Below are positions 18,293 to 28,643 of a DNA stretch of 64,000 nt, piece after piece (position 1 is the first letter of the stretch; each line of letters starts with the position of its first letter). A model generated the notes under the pieces. It ran no database searches. It saw only the letters and a program-made list of their open reading frames with translations, and was not told the origin of the DNA. Source of the DNA: Gardnerella vaginalis 1500E (lineage in GTDB: Bacteria; Actinomycetota; Actinomycetes; Actinomycetales; Bifidobacteriaceae); NCBI RefSeq assembly GCF_000263595.1, contig NZ_ADES01000007.1, positions 1 to 64,000 of the forward strand, written 5' to 3'. The position numbers and the translations under genes were made by a program.

Positions 18293-21200
18293 TCAGTTAT
18301 TCTTACCATCTTCGCGCTTACGACGATGCTTAGCAGCTACCCCAGCAAAACCAACAGACGCTAACAAGCTGGCTAGCATTGCAGATTGCGCAACACTACT
18401 ACCAGTTTTAGCCAATTCCAGCTTTGCTTCTGGAGCCTCTGACTGCGGAGGGCACTCAACCTCAGGCTCTATAACTTGAGCTTCAGGAATCACAGAAGGC
18501 GCAGTATCTGGCACAAATGGTGTCTCAGGTGCTTGTGGCACAGGCTTAGGCTGCGGCACAGGCGACGGAGTTGGCTTTGGCGAATCCACCACGTCAATAT
18601 ACACAGTAACATTAACTTTTTGACCGTATTGATCAATAGTAGTAAACCTTACTTCTACTTTCGGCTTTCCATCAACAATCTTAGGCGTGCCGGAAATAGT
18701 ACAAGTATTTCCATTGCAAGAAGGAATAAGGCCGTTAGAACCGCCTGTAACATGATTAAGTTTGTTAATAACAAAATCAGTGCCATCTACCTTAACATTC
18801 GTCTTGCCACTCGAATTCTCAGTTAAATTCAGCAAAGTAAATGTTGCAGGAACACCCGAAGCCGCAGAACTTGTAAATGTCAAATTCACAGGCTTCATCT
18901 TCTCGAAGTTTGCAGTAATCGTAGTTTCATACGTTGGCTGCGGCTTCGGCATTGAAATCTCTGGATTTACGCCAGCATCGCGCAAAAGCTTCTTCAAATC
19001 TTCCAAACTAGACTTCTTGTCGCTGCGAATTTTGTTCGCAACAAATGGTTTACCTGCTTCATCAGCAAGTTCAGCTAGCAATTCTCGCTGTTCGTCAAGA
19101 ACATCACTACCAATTGCGTTCTCAAGATTAGCGAATGTCAAGTCTATTCCAGCTTTTCGCATCAAATCCTTCAGCGCTTCTATTGAATAACTCTTAGACT
19201 TTAAAATTTGATCAGCAATCCATAGTTTTCCAGCTTTTTTAGCAAGTTTTACAAGCAAAGCCTTTTCACGAGCTTGCTCAATCATTTTGTCAACGGCAAT
19301 ACCATTTTTGGCAAGCTTATCCTTAATACTTTGTAATGAATCATTAGACTTGCGGATTTCTTCAGCTAGAACAGTCTTACCTTTACTTTCTGCAATCTTA
19401 GCTAATTCTTCACGCTTAGCATTGTAGACATTCACAGCGCGTTGATTTTGCACTTCGTTCAACAGATGTTGCAATGAAGCAAGCGTAGAGTTATGCGAGT
19501 TACGCGAGTTACGAATCAGATTTGCTATATATGGCATACCATTCATAATCGCCATTCGCGCCAAAGCTTCACGTTCTTCTTCTGTAGCTTTACGCTGATT
19601 CTCTGGAGCTGCTGGAGCTTCCAGAGTTTCAGTTGTATTAGAAGTCCAATCTTTAAACACGTAACCCTTATCTGCAAGCACGTCTGGAACTGGCATTTGC
19701 ACGTTTTTAGCGCTCTTACGAACCCAGTATGTGAACACAGGAGACTTCATTTCTCCGCCACTACCAGCTACATACGTTACCTTCGTGTAGTTCTTTTCTA
19801 CAAACTTAGCCGCAGCAGTGCCTTTAGCAGGCAAATCGTTATCTGCAATCACGCTAGGCAAAACGTAGACGCGCACAGGCAACTTAGTTGTAACAGTTTT
19901 TTGCTTTCCTGTCTTCTCATCAGTTTCATCAGTAGGCTTAGTGACATTCACAACAATTGTTGAAATTCCAGGCTTTGAAACATCAACCTTAGTACTTTTA
20001 TCTACAGATACACTCACGTTAGGGTCAGTGTTATGTACGAGCTTATTAACGTCTGGAATCGCATCTCCAACGCCAATAACTGTTTCCGGAATCTTCACAT
20101 CGTCAACGCCATTTTGCTCAGCAACGAAGATGCGCGGTCTACTGATATCCCAATTATCGTGTAAGAGTACGCTCGACTTAACGCCTTTTGCGTCATACAT
20201 TTGCCAAGTTGTAAAACCGGAAAGCGTTGCAGCAATGTCGTTTGCAACCTTCTTAGCAAACTTAATATTATCTTCTTTATCTTTTCCGTGACGAATATAC
20301 AGGAGTTTTGGCTTATACGAACCGTCAGCCCACGTTCTACCAAATCCTGGAAGGAATATGGTTGCAACATAACCGTCTGGAATATCGTCTTGTTTAGAAG
20401 CGTCGATTACGTTCTGTATTTGATCGTACTCTGCCTCATACGTTGTATCCGCATCATGTATTTTATTACGAATCTGCTCGTCCGTTAGAAGATCCTTCTT
20501 TGTATCTGGCACATCAACGCTAGTCACAGATTCTGGTCCATTTACCATCAAAGTAGTGACAGGAATTGCTGAATAATCATTCAAGCTACGCCTTGTACGC
20601 GTATGCCCAGTGCTATTCTCAGCAGGAGCAACAACTGTCTCAACCTTTCTCCAGCCTTTGAACACGTAATGGTATCCATCAGCGTCATAATCCCTGCCAA
20701 TAACCTGCGGAGCTTTTACGCCAGAAGCCTTATTCGTATGCACATAGAACAAAGTGCGAGAACCGCTAGCCATACTTCCATAACGTTCATCCGTAATGAA
20801 GTTAACCTTCTTATAATTTCTAACTATTTCATTATGTTCATCTATCTCATCTTGAGATGGATTAGTGCCAAGAGCTTTTACATTTTCACCGTAAATCAAG
20901 TCATACATTACTTTAAGCTTGCCAACAGTCTTATAGGAAACAGACTTTTCCACGTCTTTGTACTTCACAGTAACTGTTAACGGAACAGTGTAAACGCCAG
21001 CTTTATCAACAGTTGGCTTAGTAGATGCATACTCAACTGCTACACTCTCTACATTTGGATTCTTAGTTTTATCAATCAAATCAGCATAATTAGCAATGTA
21101 ATCTTCTGGCTTTGGAAGAGTACCTTCATCTTTACAAATTGCACGCAAAGTATTAGGTGTAACTTCTGGAGTAGCTAAAGGATCTTGCTCTGCCACGAAC

Positions 21201-24200
21201 TCTTGGAATGGTTCGTTGACTTTCCAATCCGAAACATTCTCTATATGCGTTACTTCTTCTTTGCCATTAATCATGCTGCTTCGAGACCAGCTGCCGGTAG
21301 CGTTAGTTAGGTTTTCCTTAAGTCTATTCAACGCACTAGTCTGGTCATCAGCACTGTAAGGAATTTGCGAAAGATCAGTACCCTTCTTTACGTAGAACAC
21401 CTTAGGGCCGTCTGTGCCGTCCTTCCACTTTCGTCCTGGAGCAGGCTTGAATATTGCAACTACAGCATCCTTAGGAACTTCACCACTGTCGGAAGAGCTG
21501 GAGAAGTAGTCGATTCGCTTGTAAATAGCATTATAAGTTGCGCCGTCTTTGCCAACTTCCACCGTAATATCTTTATAACGGCTTTCGGAATCGATATCAA
21601 ACTTTTGCTCTGGATTTGGATTCTCATGAGTTGGCTTTACAACCTCAGTTGCCCAACCCTTAAACACGTAGTGATAATGCTGGTCGCTATGATCCTGGCC
21701 GAATGCTTGCGGCACGCGGATTCTAACTTTCTTACCCTTATAAACGTAAGCAGTAAGAGTAGTTGTTCCGCCAGCAGCAGGAGTATTGCCAGTCGTATCG
21801 TGACCAACAATAGTGCCTTCATCATTCTTGCCGGTAAAGGTAATCGGAGCGTACTCTTTTTCATGCGCTGTGCCGTAGTCAGTAGCCTTAAACTTCTCCC
21901 AATCGCTTGCGTACACCAAATCCGGCAGCACACGGTACAACACTTCAGTTTGAGCAGTGTGCCCATCAAGCTTCACTTGCACTTTAATCTTGTGCAAGCC
22001 TGGAGTGTTGTCGAATGTTTCGTCACCAACAAAGCTGAACGTGGCACCAGTTGGATAATCACCAGCATTCGTTATAAGCTTCTTAGCGTCATCACTACTT
22101 GTAGTACTAATCTTCTCAGTTGGCTTAAGCACTTGCGGAGCTGCAGCAACAGGAGCCTTAAGCTTGAATTTAGCAATGTAAACAACCTTTGGATTAGATT
22201 GAGATTCAGAAAGAATTGGCAGACGGTCAAAGCCATCGCTTTCCGTTTGCGAACCACTTCCATTATCTATATAAATCTTAGAAGTCCAGCCAGCAAACTC
22301 GTAGCCCTTCTTAGCTATTGGGTCTTGAGGCAGCGGCATTTGGTAAGCCTTCGTGCCTCCAATAACGTCGTAGACTAAACCGCCTTTTCCAGCAGTAATA
22401 CCATCATATCCAACAATGCTACCCATATTCTGTTCGCCGTCGGCAACCTTGAACACGTAGCGCGTGTAGTTGGTTGGACGAACTTGAGTATCGTCCTTGC
22501 GCTTAAGCACACGAACGTCATCGTATTTGAAGATGATTTCAGGGATACCATAAGTCTGCTTGCCGTCGCTATCAGTAGTATAAGTAATATTCTGCTGCGT
22601 ATTTTTTGGCATAAAGCCAGGAATTGGCGTGTAGAACGCCACGTCGTGCTTTTGGTTTACAGAACTTACTGTTTTATCTGGAAGTAACGTTTTGCCATTT
22701 TGATCTACATACTTAATTGTGTACTTGCGAGTATTGTACGTTTGATAAACAAACTCGCCAGTATTCTGGCTCTCGTTACTCGAGGCTTCAAAGCTTGTGA
22801 AATGCTTATCTGGGAAGTGCGTTTCGTCACTGTAGACTGCTTCCGCATTGTAGCGCAAATGATCGCGCAAGCCGGAAACCGTTTGAGTAGAAACGTGGTC
22901 CACCATCGCGGCTTTGGCTGATTCATCAGCATTCTTATAGTCAGCAAACGTGTACCCCGGCTTTAAGAATATGTGCTTAAAAGTGCCGTTGTAGCGAGTA
23001 TCCTTAACCCACACTGCATCAAGCGTTATATCTTCTACTACTTTGTTGCCGAAAGCGTACGGCAAAGTCGTGCCGTTCTTAGTAATTTCCCAGCCGTAGA
23101 AGTCGTAGCCTTTGCGAGTTGGAACCTTTATATCTTTATTTTCCTTAATAACATAGTAGTGATCGAACTGCTTTTTCGTAACTACGTTTGTTCCAGATTT
23201 CTCTTTGCCGTTTTCGTCGGTTTCAGGCATATTGTAGTTAAGCGTTACAGTGTGCTTAATACCTTCTGGCTTACCCCACGCAGCGTAAAGCTTAATGCCG
23301 TTGACTGGCATTGTAATATCTTTGTCTTCGCCATTTATAAACCGAGTGCCAGCCTGATCAACAGCCCAGCCTTTAAACACGTAGTCTTTTGGCAAATTAT
23401 CAGGGCGAACGATGGAGTAAGTTTTGCCGTTAAGCTTGAATGTGTACTTGCCGTCGAATTGCTTAGACTTGTTATCGGCATCGTCTTTAGTTACAGAAGC
23501 ATCGTAAGACTTAACGGCGCCATCGTTGTAGTACAAGGCTGCGTCGTCGCCGGTCAATTTAGCGTTGCCGCGCTTGGTCAAACTATACTCAAACGGCAGT
23601 TTTTCTGTAGCAGCGCCACTGTCGTCCTTTATAGCATTGCCGTCCGCATTATAAAACTGCACGGCGTACGACTGGCGCTTGTACTCGAGAGTTGCTATTT
23701 TATCAGAACCAAATTCTCTATAACCACTCTCATTACCAAAATTAAGCTTTTTTTCAAAGCCAGCAACGTATTTACGGAACTCAAGATGATACTTCTTTTT
23801 AAACTCGTAATATTTCTTATATGCTGGATCAGTTTTAAGTTTTTCAGCAATCTTCGCATTTAACTTTTTAAGAGCAACTCCTCCATCTTCGTCATCTTCG
23901 CCTTCATGATAATCAGGAAGTTTGCAATCATCATCATTTCCTTCTTCTGGAGCATCGTATGGAGCGTCTTCACCTGTTACTTCTTCATAAAGCTCATGTA
24001 CTTTGTCATAGAAGCCATCAAAATCGAGATCTTCATCAGCCTTAACACCATCTTTACGACTAATGTTTTTACTTGTAATATTAGTTATTTTTGACTCAAA
24101 TCCTGCAATAGAAGGCGGAGTAAAGGTATAATCACTACTAAGCGTGTCATCCTTACTATAGGAGTCAGTAGAAAGCTCATACTTAATATTTTTGCCAGTA

Positions 24201-27200
24201 TCGCCATTTTTTTTAGATGCAATACTCTGTTTTTTGACGATTACCTGTACAACACCAACATCACTTTTATCATAGGAATCAAGAATAAGTAGGCGCTGAT
24301 TATCTTTTACAGTATACTTTTGCGCACTAGCATCTGAAGGTTTGTCACTAATCTGCGGAGCCTTGCCATCTTTATACATCCAATGGAATTTTGGATCAAC
24401 AAATTCTTCTTTCGTTAAACGAAATGGAGGAGTATCACGATATGTACCATAAGTATCTCCATTAACATTTCCACCAATCAAAAAACCTAATGAAGAAGTG
24501 TTACCATTATCCATAAAGTCTACTTCATCTGAATTAGGCCAAACATCAGTAAGACTCTGCCCGTAACGAACCTTTACACGGTAACCATCATGATCAACTT
24601 TGCTAGTTACTTTATTAAAACTATTACCATACGTGTAAGTAGACTTATTGTCTAATTCATCTGAGCAATCACCGCCGCCAGCGTAGCAGTAGCTAATCGT
24701 CTCACCTTTGCTGTTCTTTTTATGTATAACAGCATTATTGCCGCGCATACCATTATTACTGTTCTTAGGAGCAGCAAAAATAAGCTCGTACTCTTTGCGG
24801 TCGTAAACTAAGTTAAGAGTGTTGTTTAAGTCGTCCGCGCAAAGCTTCGATTTAATACGTTTGCCTAAATCTGGGCGACCTGGCACAAAATCATGTTGCT
24901 CAGTGTTAAGCTTTTTAGTAAGCTCCTTATTCACATGGAAGTAGCGCGTGAATTTATCTTTATAAACTCTTTCGCCCTTAGCATTTACAGTATAATTGTT
25001 CGGATCATCAGGATTCTCAGTATTGTACCCGTCTAAGTTTGTTACATGCGTATCGTTCATCCAGTTGAACTTTGCAATTAAGCCAGTCTTATGTTCAGGA
25101 TCTTTTCCCTGCAGCTCTTCTTCCGTTAAGCCAAGCTCTGGGTTCTTTACAAAATCTTCTCCGCTTGTGCCATTAAGCACATTAGCGTCAGTAACAACGC
25201 CGGCATCATTCATCTTATCAAGCGCAACGTCGCTATCAGTTTGCACATTCTTGCGCTCAACAAGACCAACAAAGTCGTAGTTTGCAAGCGAATCCGGATG
25301 CTCTTTATCAACTAAATCAGCTTTTTGCACCCACACGTTCACGCGGTAGCTGGTGGTTTTATTCTCATCCCAAACTGCGCGGAATTGCACATTGTGATCC
25401 GGCATCTTAAAATCTTTGTCAGATATAACAGTAGGATCACTATATAACCCAGAACTTGGATCATTTACTGTATTAGGATCTACTAAAGACCATCCTTTAA
25501 AAGTGTAACCTCGCCTAGTTGGCTCTGCGACACCTGGCACTTTCTGGTCATAATACACTTTCTGAGCAGTAACATCCGTGCCGCCAGCAGAATCGTAAGT
25601 AACTTCATACGCCTTACGGTAGTAGCGAAGGTTCAAAACTAGCTTGTCTTTTTCGTCTTCAGAATCCGAAAGCGGCGAGCTAATAAGATTATGCTCCGGT
25701 TCGTAGCCTGGAATGTACGTTGCTACAGCGCTCACATCTGAACCAACAGTACCAGTAACTTCAGTGACGTGAATACGTTCTTTTGTGCCATTTTTGTAAG
25801 TTACTTCAATAGTCTTGCCAACGCCAAGATTTGGAGCATCGCTAAACTTATCCTTGTCCTTGAGATCCTGCACCAAATGACGCACATAGTACTTAGCTGT
25901 TTTAGGAGCGTAGTTTATGTTCAGCTCGCCGTAGTACTGAATGCCGTCTTCTGGTTGTTGCGGCGTAGACGATGAAGATTGCGGATTTGTAGTTGTTTGA
26001 GATGATGAGGTTTGCGGAGCTTGAGCGCCGTTACCTCCTCCAACAACCTGCCTTTGCTTTACAGCGTAATCAGTAATAAGCTTCTTGCTTAAACGTAAGT
26101 AGCGAGTAGCATCCGCATCCGTACCATTGTCAATAACATACTTGCCGTCGCTGTTTTTAATGTAGTACTGGTAATCCCCGGAATGGTATACGGATGGACG
26201 GTATCCAGCGGACTTTGGAAGCTCAATGTACTCGTACTTGTCATCTTTGCCGAGCTTATCGAAGTCTTCTCTATCAATCGTAAGCTCGTAAGGCTGCACA
26301 AGCTGCTTATTTGCAGCGCCGCCAATCGTATAGCAAATTTGCAAATTATACGTAGCTTTTGGCTTTTTGTCGGTTTGTACCTGCTCGTTGGCAGTGTTTT
26401 GGTCAGCAGCCGTTGGATTATCCGTATTCGGCTTAATTACCTGGCTGTTTGAATCAGTTGCTGCAGTAGCTGAAGGCGTACCGCTTTTATCTTCGCCTGA
26501 GCCACTTGCATTTGTAGCTTGTGCAGCACCTTGTGTGCCCTGTGTAGTACCTTGTGCAGTGCCTTGCGAACTTTGTTTATTGCTTTGCGAACCTTGTGCA
26601 GAGCCTTCTGCACCCTGCCCTTGTGTATTGCCTTGCGTATTGCCCTGCGCAGTTGTATTTTCTGCACCTGCGTTCGCTGCAGTTCCAGCGTCAGCTTTAG
26701 ATCCTGCATTTGCAGAAGTTACAGGAGTATCTGGTTTAGGCGAATTTGCAGGAGTTACAGGAGTAGCTGGCGCAGGCGTATTATTTGCAGGAGCTGCATT
26801 CGCAGCAGTTGGCTCTTCGCTTGAAGGCTGCTTATTTTCATCTGGCTTAACTTCACTAGCATTTGCTTCCGGTTGATTTGCTTCCGGTTGGTTTGTTTCT
26901 GCTGGTTTCGCAGACTGAGACGACTGCGACTGCTGAGATGGATGAGGATTTGCTGGCTCTGTTTTTGCCGCCGGCTCCGACTTCGCAGCCGGCTTTACCT
27001 CTGTCGGCTTTACGTCTGATGGCTTTGCAACTTCCGGCTTCGCAGCTGACCTTACGTCTGCAGGCTTTGCAACTTCTGTATTCGTAACAGTCGGCTTCGT
27101 ATCAGCTGGCTTCGATTCTGACTTTACTGCTGGCTGCGCTTGATGCACTGGCACAGGCGCACTTGCTGTATTTCCTGAAGAAGCAACATTTGCCTTTGAG

Positions 27201-27718
27201 CCTGAAGTTGTATTTTTAATTTCAGAAGTCTTTGTAGGCGTGACAGACTTATCGCCATTAAAATCCTCAGAAGAAATTGCAGGCTGCACATTCTGAACGT
27301 TCTCAACATTTTCACGCTGCTTTTGAGCTTCAATCTCACGCCGCGCAATTTCCACAAAAGCTTTAGTCTGCCTGCTTTCTCTTCTAGATCCCACACCCCA
27401 ACGAAGCATGTTAAGCTCTTGCGATCGCGAATTACCTTTGCCAGCTTTACTAACAACATTTGCATTATCAACAATATTTTGCTGGTTGATTTGCAATGCA
27501 GAAGCGGACGCGTACGGAAGCATCATGGCCAAAGTCGAAGCAACAGCAACTCCAGCAACGCCACGATTGAAACGAGCAGGCTTTACTGCCGTAGCCTTTA
27601 GCGACGCAGTCTTTTTGGAGTTCACAACTTTTTTAGCATTAGGATTTTTATTAGCCTTTTCAGCTTTGTGAAGCGCTCTTTTAACTGATCCACCACGCAA
27701 ATCCTTGCTAACAGCCAT
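18293..27718 (-). CDS. Giant wall-anchored adhesin with InlB-type, Rib-like and helical repeats
   Basis: 3141 residues. A long basic N-region precedes the signal helix (53-74, cut probably after ASASA). Residues about 140-470 are low-complexity Pro/Ala/Thr/Gln with QGT/TQG repeats. The body (about 570-2650) has at least seven FxGW-ending modules of the InlB/Flg_new type (RGYTFKGWS, YVFKGWA, FYGWE, FAGWT) interspersed with Rib/alpha-like domains (LPDLV, DYPTGATFSF). Residues about 2700-2920 hold four three-helix repeats (ELAKIAESKGK type). Then come an Ig-like domain, a Pro spacer and the sorting signal LAKTG (3102-3106), a hydrophobic stretch and RRKRE. AAGGAG precedes the ATG. It probably binds host or partner surfaces; the ligand is unknown. 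Confidence 0.9.
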   Translation of the reverse strand: MAVSKDLRGGSVKRALHKAEKANKNPNAKKVVNSKKTASLKATAVKPARFNRGVAGVAVASTLAMMLPYASASALQINQQNIVDNANVVSKAGKGNSRSQELNMLRWGVGSRRESRQTKAFVEIARREIEAQKQRENVENVQNVQPAISSEDFNGDKSVTPTKTSEIKNTTSGSKANVASSGNTASAPVPVHQAQPAVKSESKPADTKPTVTNTEVAKPADVRSAAKPEVAKPSDVKPTEVKPAAKSEPAAKTEPANPHPSQQSQSSQSAKPAETNQPEANQPEANASEVKPDENKQPSSEEPTAANAAPANNTPAPATPVTPANSPKPDTPVTSANAGSKADAGTAANAGAENTTAQGNTQGNTQGQGAEGSAQGSQSNKQSSQGTAQGTTQGTQGAAQATNASGSGEDKSGTPSATAATDSNSQVIKPNTDNPTAADQNTANEQVQTDKKPKATYNLQICYTIGGAANKQLVQPYELTIDREDFDKLGKDDKYEYIELPKSAGYRPSVYHSGDYQYYIKNSDGKYVIDNGTDADATRYLRLSKKLITDYAVKQRQVVGGGNGAQAPQTSSSQTTTNPQSSSSTPQQPEDGIQYYGELNINYAPKTAKYYVRHLVQDLKDKDKFSDAPNLGVGKTIEVTYKNGTKERIHVTEVTGTVGSDVSAVATYIPGYEPEHNLISSPLSDSEDEKDKLVLNLRYYRKAYEVTYDSAGGTDVTAQKVYYDQKVPGVAEPTRRGYTFKGWSLVDPNTVNDPSSGLYSDPTVISDKDFKMPDHNVQFRAVWDENKTTSYRVNVWVQKADLVDKEHPDSLANYDFVGLVERKNVQTDSDVALDKMNDAGVVTDANVLNGTSGEDFVKNPELGLTEEELQGKDPEHKTGLIAKFNWMNDTHVTNLDGYNTENPDDPNNYTVNAKGERVYKDKFTRYFHVNKELTKKLNTEQHDFVPGRPDLGKRIKSKLCADDLNNTLNLVYDRKEYELIFAAPKNSNNGMRGNNAVIHKKNSKGETISYCYAGGGDCSDELDNKSTYTYGNSFNKVTSKVDHDGYRVKVRYGQSLTDVWPNSDEVDFMDNGNTSSLGFLIGGNVNGDTYGTYRDTPPFRLTKEEFVDPKFHWMYKDGKAPQISDKPSDASAQKYTVKDNQRLLILDSYDKSDVGVVQVIVKKQSIASKKNGDTGKNIKYELSTDSYSKDDTLSSDYTFTPPSIAGFESKITNITSKNISRKDGVKADEDLDFDGFYDKVHELYEEVTGEDAPYDAPEEGNDDDCKLPDYHEGEDDEDGGVALKKLNAKIAEKLKTDPAYKKYYEFKKKYHLEFRKYVAGFEKKLNFGNESGYREFGSDKIATLEYKRQSYAVQFYNADGNAIKDDSGAATEKLPFEYSLTKRGNAKLTGDDAALYYNDGAVKSYDASVTKDDADNKSKQFDGKYTFKLNGKTYSIVRPDNLPKDYVFKGWAVDQAGTRFINGEDKDITMPVNGIKLYAAWGKPEGIKHTVTLNYNMPETDENGKEKSGTNVVTKKQFDHYYVIKENKDIKVPTRKGYDFYGWEITKNGTTLPYAFGNKVVEDITLDAVWVKDTRYNGTFKHIFLKPGYTFADYKNADESAKAAMVDHVSTQTVSGLRDHLRYNAEAVYSDETHFPDKHFTSFEASSNESQNTGEFVYQTYNTRKYTIKYVDQNGKTLLPDKTVSSVNQKHDVAFYTPIPGFMPKNTQQNITYTTDSDGKQTYGIPEIIFKYDDVRVLKRKDDTQVRPTNYTRYVFKVADGEQNMGSIVGYDGITAGKGGLVYDVIGGTKAYQMPLPQDPIAKKGYEFAGWTSKIYIDNGSGSQTESDGFDRLPILSESQSNPKVVYIAKFKLKAPVAAAPQVLKPTEKISTTSSDDAKKLITNAGDYPTGATFSFVGDETFDNTPGLHKIKVQVKLDGHTAQTEVLYRVLPDLVYASDWEKFKATDYGTAHEKEYAPITFTGKNDEGTIVGHDTTGNTPAAGGTTTLTAYVYKGKKVRIRVPQAFGQDHSDQHYHYVFKGWATEVVKPTHENPNPEQKFDIDSESRYKDITVEVGKDGATYNAIYKRIDYFSSSSDSGEVPKDAVVAIFKPAPGRKWKDGTDGPKVFYVKKGTDLSQIPYSADDQTSALNRLKENLTNATGSWSRSSMINGKEEVTHIENVSDWKVNEPFQEFVAEQDPLATPEVTPNTLRAICKDEGTLPKPEDYIANYADLIDKTKNPNVESVAVEYASTKPTVDKAGVYTVPLTVTVKYKDVEKSVSYKTVGKLKVMYDLIYGENVKALGTNPSQDEIDEHNEIVRNYKKVNFITDERYGSMASGSRTLFYVHTNKASGVKAPQVIGRDYDADGYHYVFKGWRKVETVVAPAENSTGHTRTRRSLNDYSAIPVTTLMVNGPESVTSVDVPDTKKDLLTDEQIRNKIHDADTTYEAEYDQIQNVIDASKQDDIPDGYVATIFLPGFGRTWADGSYKPKLLYIRHGKDKEDNIKFAKKVANDIAATLSGFTTWQMYDAKGVKSSVLLHDNWDISRPRIFVAEQNGVDDVKIPETVIGVGDAIPDVNKLVHNTDPNVSVSVDKSTKVDVSKPGISTIVVNVTKPTDETDEKTGKQKTVTTKLPVRVYVLPSVIADNDLPAKGTAAAKFVEKNYTKVTYVAGSGGEMKSPVFTYWVRKSAKNVQMPVPDVLADKGYVFKDWTSNTTETLEAPAAPENQRKATEEEREALARMAIMNGMPYIANLIRNSRNSHNSTLASLQHLLNEVQNQRAVNVYNAKREELAKIAESKGKTVLAEEIRKSNDSLQSIKDKLAKNGIAVDKMIEQAREKALLVKLAKKAGKLWIADQILKSKSYSIEALKDLMRKAGIDLTFANLENAIGSDVLDEQRELLAELADEAGKPFVANKIRSDKKSSLEDLKKLLRDAGVNPEISMPKPQPTYETTITANFEKMKPVNLTFTSSAASGVPATFTLLNLTENSSGKTNVKVDGTDFVINKLNHVTGGSNGLIPSCNGNTCTISGTPKIVDGKPKVEVRFTTIDQYGQKVNVTVYIDVVDSPKPTPSPVPQPKPVPQAPETPFVPDTAPSVIPEAQVIEPEVECPPQSEAPEAKLELAKTGSSVAQSAMLASLLASVGFAGVAAKHRRKREDGKNN

Positions 27719-28151
27719 TACTTCTCCTTAATCCAACAAATACAAATTTGTAAAATATTACGCACAAATCTCATATAAATTATAACTTATACACAATACA
27801 CCTGTAGAGTATGCATTCACGAAATAAACAATTGTTTAGTATGCTTAAAAGTAATAAATAAGCAAATCTACCCAATTCCTTAAATCTTCCAAATGTCATA
27901 TCATAACTACATGCCATAGCATTATACCCCCCCCCCATCAAACATTTTAATTATCCGTTTATGCAATTCGAATAATTTATATATAGCAACTTACACATGG
28001 CACGTACACATACAACCCGTAAATAGAAACTAACGCATAGCAACTCACGCATAGCAACTTGCACATGGCAACTTGCACATGGCAACCGCGCAGAATATGT
28101 TGTACTATAGTAAAGTCTGCTTTAACGCAGCGAATATTTGAAAATTCAAAA
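27719..28151. other. Long upstream region of the adhesin with C10 tract and tandem repeats
   Basis: This 433-bp gap lies between the divergent adhesin and tmRNA genes. It has a TATAAT -10 box for the adhesin (27779-27784, minus strand, with no good -35), the 12-bp palindrome AAACAATTGTTT (27826-27837), a run of ten C at 27927-27936 (G10 for the adhesin), and imperfect 13-14 bp repeats of the type GCAACTTGCACATG (about 27985-28085). No coding sequence is supported. Confidence 0.7.
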
Positions 28152-28545
28152 GGGGTCGATCGGTTTCGACGGCGATCTGTTCGCCGCGGGGAAGCGTGCC
28201 GAGAATGCGAAAGTCCACTCGTAAACGTCCTTTCGCAAAAGAATAAGTGCTAAATCTAATCGCACTGAGTTCGCTCTCGCTGCCTGAGCTTCGCGCCAGG
28301 ATTAACCAGTGAGCAGCTGCTCCGTTCACCCACCCACGTCTTCGGAGTGGTGCTGAACGTCATTAGAAGACTTGCTTGAGTTGCCGAGCTGCAGGGTGAT
28401 TCAGGGACTTTTACTGTAGATATGCTCGCCATGAATTGTCTGCGATAACATGGGGGCAGAAAAACTGCCGCACGGCCAGCAGACTACGCACGTAGAAGAC
28501 CGAGGGTACGGTCACCGGACCGGGGTTCAATTCCCCGCGACTCCA
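28152..28545 (+). ncRNA. ssrA: Transfer-messenger RNA (tmRNA)
   Basis: Rescues ribosomes stalled on truncated mRNAs and tags their products. The 5' end GGGGTCG pairs with CGACTCC (28538-28544) as the tRNA-like acceptor stem; the conserved CGGTTTCGACGG and the T-arm GGTTCAATTCC are present. The tag frame starts with GCT at 28249 and reads AKSNRTEFALAA, stopping at TGA 28285-28287. The 3' CCA is not encoded; the discriminator A is at 28545. Confidence 0.97.
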
Positions 28546-28557
28546 CAAACGCAAAAA

Positions 28558-28585
28558 CGCCACTGCTCAAACAGTGGCGTTTTTT
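28558..28585 (+). terminator. Intrinsic terminator of tmRNA
   Basis: CGCCACTG (28558-28565), loop CTCAAA, CAGTGGCG (28572-28579), then six T. A textbook terminator 12 bp past the tmRNA. Confidence 0.92.
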
Positions 28586-28604
28586 GTATTCGCAAGTACT
28601 AAAG

Positions 28605-28643
28605 CGACATAAACTATTCGCGGCTGGGTTGTTTTGGTTGAAA
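28605..28643. repeat. 52-bp hairpin repeat, family B, single copy
   Basis: One unit starting CGACATAAACTATTCG and ending near GGTTG, up to the stop codon of the HNH nuclease gene (28644-28646). Family B recurs at 43360, 58142-58290 and 63215-63305. Confidence 0.7.

Noticed and set aside
21365-22378. 337-codon plus-strand frame inside the adhesin gene
   Set aside because: Shadow of the adhesin; Ser/Leu/Arg-rich with no domain pattern.
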